Both the position numbers and the translations under genes were made by a program. A stretch of DNA of 36,601 nt from Candidatus Ventricola gallistercoris (GTDB lineage Bacteria > Bacillota > Clostridia > Christensenellales > Aristaeellaceae): assembly GCA_018716525.1 (NCBI GenBank), contig DVJV01000215.1, positions 1 to 36,601 of the forward strand. Direction: 5' to 3'. Position 1 is the first letter of the stretch, and each line of letters begins with the position of its first letter. Shown here piece by piece: positions 34,932 to 36,601 of this stretch. The notes below the pieces were generated by a model, which saw only the letters and a list, made by a program, of their open reading frames with translations, was not told the DNA's origin and did not search any database.

Positions 34932-36281
34932 GTGTTCACCTGCACGCTCGATCCACACAGCCGCACAACGCTGTGTGATCAGCTTTATTCAGCGCTCAAG
35001 GCAGAGATCGTGCGCGGTGGATTGCGCCCCGGGGCGCGTATGCCGTCCAAACGGGAGCTGGCCGCGCACTTGCACGTGAGCACGGCGACGGTGGAGGCTG
35101 CCTATGGGCGGCTGACCAGCGAAGGCATCTGCGAGAGCCGTCCGCGCAGCGGCGTTTATGTCTGCGAGCAGGTGGAGACGGCACAGACGCCACACAGGGA
35201 AACCGTCGTGCCCATCCGGTGGGACTTTGGCACGGGCGCAGCCGATGCGGCGCACTTCCCCTATGCGACGTGGGCGCGCCTCATGCGCGAGGTGCTCAGC
35301 GAGCAGAGCCGGGATCTGCTGCTTTCAGGCGATCCGCAGGGTTCGGCCGGGCTGCGGCAGGAGATCGCAGGGATGCTCCACCGCCTGCACGGGCTAGACG
35401 TGCAGCCGGATGCCATCGTGGTCGGCGCGGGTACCGATGTGCTGGTGACGGTGCTGGTTGCCCTGATCGGGCGTGAACGGTTGTTCGCGGTGGAGGACCC
35501 GGGCTATTCGCGCGTGCGGCGGATGCTGGTGGCCAGCGGCGCGCGCATTGCCCCTACGCCGCTCTTGGGCGGCGCTATTGACGTGCGTGCGCTGTATGCA
35601 AGTGGCGCCGGCGCGGCATATGTCACCCCTTCGCGGCAATTTCCGACGGGCGCAGAGATGAACGACGCACAGCGTGCGGCCCTGTTGCGCTGGTCGCGCG
35701 AGACGGGGGCCTATATTCTGGAAGATGATTTTGACAGCGAATTCCGGTTTGCCGGTGTGAGCCGTCCCGCTCTGCGCGCGATGGAGGGCGGTGGACGCGT
35801 CATCTATATGAATACGTTTGCCCGCACGCTGGCGTCTGGGCTTCGCATGAGCTTCATGGTGCTGCCAATGGAGCTGATCGCGCGTTACCGGGCCATGCAT
35901 GCGGCGTGCAGCGTGCCGGGGTTTGAGCAGGAGACGCTCTGCAAGTTCATTGCAGGCAGCTATCTGGAGCGGCACATTGCGCGGATGCGGGTGGTGTACC
36001 GTGCGCGCCTTCAGACGCTGACCGAGGAAGCGAAAGCGCTGGGAGAGGTCGCGCCGTGCAGTGCGGGGCTGTATGCGCTGCTGAATGTAGCGGGACGCGT
36101 GCCCGCGCAGGAGCTGCTGCCGCTGGCCGCGCAGGCTGGCGTGCGCCTGACGCGATTGTGCGATTACAGCGTGATGCCCCCGGATGCGCAAAGCGAGCGC
36201 GTGGTGCTTCTGGGCTTCGCGGGGATGGATGAGGAAGCCATCCGTGAGGGCCTCAGGGTGCTGAAAAAAGCCTGGCTGTGA
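34932..36281 (+). CDS. MocR/GabR-type regulator with degenerate PLP site
   Basis: The 449-residue protein joins a GntR winged helix (residues ~8-78: QLYSALKAEIVRGGLRPGARMPSKREL, then STATVEAAYGRL) to a fold-type I aminotransferase domain, the MocR plan. The start is GTG 34932 with GAGGAGG 7 bases upstream. In MocR proteins such as GabR the PLP-binding Lys sits in a FSKTLxPxLR block; here the block is TFARTLASGLR with Arg298 at the Lys position (codon CGC 35823-35825). The EDDYDSEF block reads EDDFDSEF (Phe267), and TPSHQFPTG reads TPSRQFPTG (Arg235). It should therefore not form a Schiff base. It may bind a different ligand or PLP non-covalently. The frame is intact, so it is not a simple pseudogene. 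The target is unknown; no divergent partner gene is present. Confidence 0.9.
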   Translation: MFTCTLDPHSRTTLCDQLYSALKAEIVRGGLRPGARMPSKRELAAHLHVSTATVEAAYGRLTSEGICESRPRSGVYVCEQVETAQTPHRETVVPIRWDFGTGAADAAHFPYATWARLMREVLSEQSRDLLLSGDPQGSAGLRQEIAGMLHRLHGLDVQPDAIVVGAGTDVLVTVLVALIGRERLFAVEDPGYSRVRRMLVASGARIAPTPLLGGAIDVRALYASGAGAAYVTPSRQFPTGAEMNDAQRAALLRWSRETGAYILEDDFDSEFRFAGVSRPALRAMEGGGRVIYMNTFARTLASGLRMSFMVLPMELIARYRAMHAACSVPGFEQETLCKFIAGSYLERHIARMRVVYRARLQTLTEEAKALGEVAPCSAGLYALLNVAGRVPAQELLPLAAQAGVRLTRLCDYSVMPPDAQSERVVLLGFAGMDEEAIREGLRVLKKAWL

Positions 36282-36314
36282 CCGGCAAAAGCTTGCCGCA
36301 GACACAGAGAAATA

Positions 36315-36347
36315 CAGAAAAACCTCCGGCTTTAAAACCGGAGGTTT
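36315..36347 (-). terminator. Terminator of tRNA-Arg, possibly shared with the MocR gene
   Basis: AAACCTCCGG (36320-36329) and CCGGAGGTTT (36338-36347) form a perfect 10-bp stem. On the minus strand it is followed by TTTCTG, giving a run of T through the stem base. On the plus strand it lies 38 bases after the MocR stop but lacks a long T tract. Confidence 0.8.
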
Positions 36348-36349
36348 AC

Positions 36350-36426
36350 TGGTGCGCCCGACACGATTCGAACGTGCGGCCTTCAGAGTCGGAGTCTGAC
36401 GCTCTATCCAACTGAGCTACGAGCGC
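36350..36426 (-). tRNA. tRNA-Arg, anticodon CCG (reads CGG)
   Basis: Read on the minus strand: acceptor GCGCTCG pairs with CGGGCGC (one T-G); D arm GCTC/GAGC; anticodon arm TCAGA-CTCCGAC-TCTGA with anticodon CCG at loop positions 34-36; and T arm GCACG-TTCGAAT-CGTGT. Discriminator A and the CCA end are encoded (36353-36350). It has its own perfect promoter and a terminator. Confidence 0.96.
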
Positions 36427-36436
36427 ATGATATGGT

Positions 36437-36465
36437 ATTATACCATCGGCCAAGCGCGATGTCAA
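36437..36465 (-). promoter_or_regulatory. Promoter of tRNA-Arg
   Basis: On the minus strand TTGACA (36465-36460) and TATAAT (36442-36437) are perfect consensus boxes with 17-base spacing, ending 10 bases before the tRNA 5' end. Confidence 0.92.
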
Positions 36466-36536
36466 CGGTTGGAAAGGCAGGTTTCACCGGTCTTCACACT
36501 TTTGCAAAAGAAATGGAAAAAAGTGCGAAAGACCCC

Positions 36537-36566
36537 TTGACAGATGGCTTCTATCTGCGATATAAT
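36537..36566 (+). promoter_or_regulatory. Promoter reading out of the right edge
   Basis: TTGACA (36537-36542) and TATAAT (36561-36566) are separated by 18 bases. The 35 bases left in the window contain no start codon with a ribosome site, so the gene it serves lies beyond the window. Confidence 0.85.
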
Positions 36567-36601
36567 ACCAAAGCTGTCAGCGCGAGAGCAAAACTCCCGG
36601 G

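Overview
The window looks like a chromosomal segment of a GC-rich member of the Bacillota, most likely class Clostridia. Supporting signs are consensus TTGACA-17-TATAAT promoters, strong GGAGG ribosome sites with frequent GTG and TTG starts, a glycyl T-box, a terminating FMN riboswitch, an ecfA1-ecfA2-ecfT-truA cluster, and MKK...ALAE signal peptides. An order such as Christensenellales is only a guess. I see no phage, insertion sequence, CRISPR array or rRNA.

Layout, left to right. 1-495: tail of a membrane protein. 695-4038: a DNA methyltransferase, an unrecognised protein, trmD and a membrane-attached Mrr-type nuclease. 4124-5777: glyS behind a T-box. 5983-6411: VanZ-like membrane protein. 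6544-8487 (minus): GH13 alpha-glucan hydrolase. 8734-9357: a membrane-anchored protein of unknown function. 9411-14798 (minus): potABCD polyamine importer followed by an N-acyl-D-amino-acid deacylase-like enzyme. 15398-17809 (minus): polar amino-acid ABC importer. 18260-19501 (minus): murA. 20019-24879: three tandem paralogous GT-C-like membrane proteins, followed by glmS. 26961-29106: two CobW-type GTPases, one with a long His-rich tract and one fused to a DUF1980-like domain. 29111-32710: FMN riboswitch, ecfA1, ecfA2, ecfT, truA. 32774-34717: a divergent TetM/EF-G-like GTPase. 34932-36281: a MocR-type regulator lacking the PLP lysine. 36350-36426 (minus): tRNA-Arg(CCG). A promoter for a gene beyond the right edge closes the window.

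Themes. Nutrient uptake dominates (polyamines, polar amino acids, ECF vitamins). murA and glmS feed cell-wall precursor synthesis. trmD, truA, glyS, tRNA-Arg and the TetM-like GTPase serve translation. The CobW pair suggests metal (probably zinc) handling.

The observations most worth following are: (i) two diverged inverted copies of a roughly 210-230 base repeat, each able to form five hairpins, bracketing the amino-acid importer; (ii) a MocR regulator with Arg in place of the Schiff-base Lys plus two other active-site changes; (iii) a CobW GTPase fused to a DUF1980-like CC-motif domain next to a His-rich CobW; (iv) an FMN riboswitch in front of the shared ECF energising module; (v) a terminator interlocked with a promoter ahead of the CobW pair.
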